A stretch of 64,000 nucleotides of DNA from Pseudobdellovibrionaceae bacterium. Its GTDB lineage: Bacteria > Bdellovibrionota > Bdellovibrionia > Bdellovibrionales > UBA1609. The notes under the pieces were generated by a model that saw only the letters and a list, made by a program, of their open reading frames with translations, was not told the origin of the DNA and made no database searches. The stretch covers positions 51,518 to 115,517 of the forward strand of contig JABJQG010000025.1 of assembly GCA_018663505.1 (NCBI GenBank), given 5' to 3'. The position numbers were made by a program, and so were the translations under genes. Below, one piece after another: positions 63,631 through 64,000 of the stretch. The first letter of the stretch is position 1. Every line of letters begins with the position of its first letter.

Positions 63631-64000
63631 ATTCTCTCGTTTCAGTTTCAAGTAAAAAATAGACCATATCTCAAAATGGAAAATAAGTACGCCGTACTTT
63701 TTGGTTTAGCTTTGCGTCATTGTATGAACTTTATATAATAAAAGTGTGGAAGTTGAGATTTAACCAAACAAATATTAAAATGAGTTTTTGCTCTATCTGG
63801 CAACTGATCATATTTACACATCTCACAACACAGACCTCTTGGTGTACTTACGAAAAAGTCTGGTGCTAACTTCAGAGCCCTTAGAAAATAAGTACGCCGT
63901 ACTTTTTGGTTTAGCTTTGCGTCATTGTATGAACTTTATATAATAAAAGTGTGGAAGTTGAGATTTAACCATACAAATATTAAAATGAGTTTTTACTCTA
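63631..64000. other. Upstream region of tryptophanase with direct repeats, to window end
   Basis: 370 bp with no gene seen. Nearly all is the direct-repeat array at 63679-64000. Regulation of tryptophanase must act through this region; no leader peptide like TnaC was recognised. Confidence 0.6.
63679..64000. repeat. 117-bp direct repeat with 205-bp period, containing a family B end
   Basis: Copies at 63679-63795 and 63884-64000 differ at two positions. Each begins GAAAATAAGTACGCCGTACT (family B head), then TTTTTGGTTTAGCTTTGCGTCATT, then a TATATAATAAAAG segment that contains a TATAAT box. The 88-bp segment between is unique. The second copy runs to the window edge, so more units may follow. 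Confidence 0.85.

Overview
The window looks like a low-GC, AT-rich chromosomal segment of a Gram-negative bacterium, most likely a member of the Bdellovibrionota (Bdellovibrio/Bacteriovorax-like predators and relatives). This is inferred from gene content: many Sec-exported or lipidated proteins of unknown function, two lipoproteins with an Asn-Cys lipobox, secreted hydrolase candidates, sigma-28-like promoters in front of surface-protein genes, and a 2-oxoglutarate dehydrogenase / acetyl-CoA synthetase / amino-acid catabolic background. No rRNA, tRNA, CRISPR array or prophage module was found.

Layout. 0-8 kb: a 4Fe-4S/FAD oxidoreductase whose FAD domain looks circularly permuted, paired with a membrane (probably haem b) protein, then a 1701-residue lipoprotein with twelve 97-residue Cys-bearing repeats and a Gly-rich C-terminal domain. 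8-21 kb: small zinc-ribbon proteins, a hotdog thioesterase-like protein, a nitronate monooxygenase-like enzyme overlapping an acyltransferase, a hybrid histidine kinase, SucA, an MscS channel and exported unknowns. 22-37 kb: squalene/phytoene synthase-like enzyme overlapping a PAP2 phosphatase, an outer-membrane protein with a G9 tract as its ribosome binding site, a UMF1-type MFS transporter, a REP-associated (Y1/HUH) transposase, a second hybrid kinase, ThiI, a HutG-like enzyme, an HD-GYP-like protein divergent from a small CheZ-like protein. 37-48 kb: QueG, a CCA/poly(A) polymerase, an exported Ppx/GppA-like protein, a HI0933-family flavoprotein, a metalloprotease-like lipoprotein followed by a decayed copy of its own leader, VWA and UPF0489 proteins and a secreted phospholipase A2-like protein. 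48-64 kb: a haem-motif lipoprotein, leucine dehydrogenase, an SDR/PTPS-like/RluB operon, acetyl-CoA synthetase, two solute-binding proteins, an exported DUF2252 protein, a second VWA lipoprotein and tryptophanase.

The most striking layer is the dispersed repeats. At least four families of palindromic or inverted-repeat elements sit between genes. Family A (ends TAGGTGCCAGG) includes a 963-bp copy carrying the HUH transposase and three 161-211-bp copies with no gene. These look like non-autonomous derivatives, and in three places the stop codon of the neighbouring gene is the terminal TAG of the element. Family A also contains two 55-nt near-perfect palindromes that differ by compensatory changes on both arms. 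Family B (TACGCCGTA) forms a 364-bp element with perfect 37-bp inverted ends and, separately, part of a 205-bp-period direct repeat upstream of tryptophanase. Family D is an inverted pair of two diverged copies with covarying stems. Together they suggest an active or recently active RAYT-type repeat system that decorates gene ends and supplies terminators.

A second layer is regulatory: four sigma-28 (FliA)-like promoters precede the giant repeat lipoprotein, a small CxxC protein, an Asn-Cys lipoprotein and a VWA lipoprotein, suggesting co-expression with motility (the attack phase, if this is a predator). The CheZ-like protein with intact catalytic and CheY-binding motifs fits a chemotaxis-capable cell.
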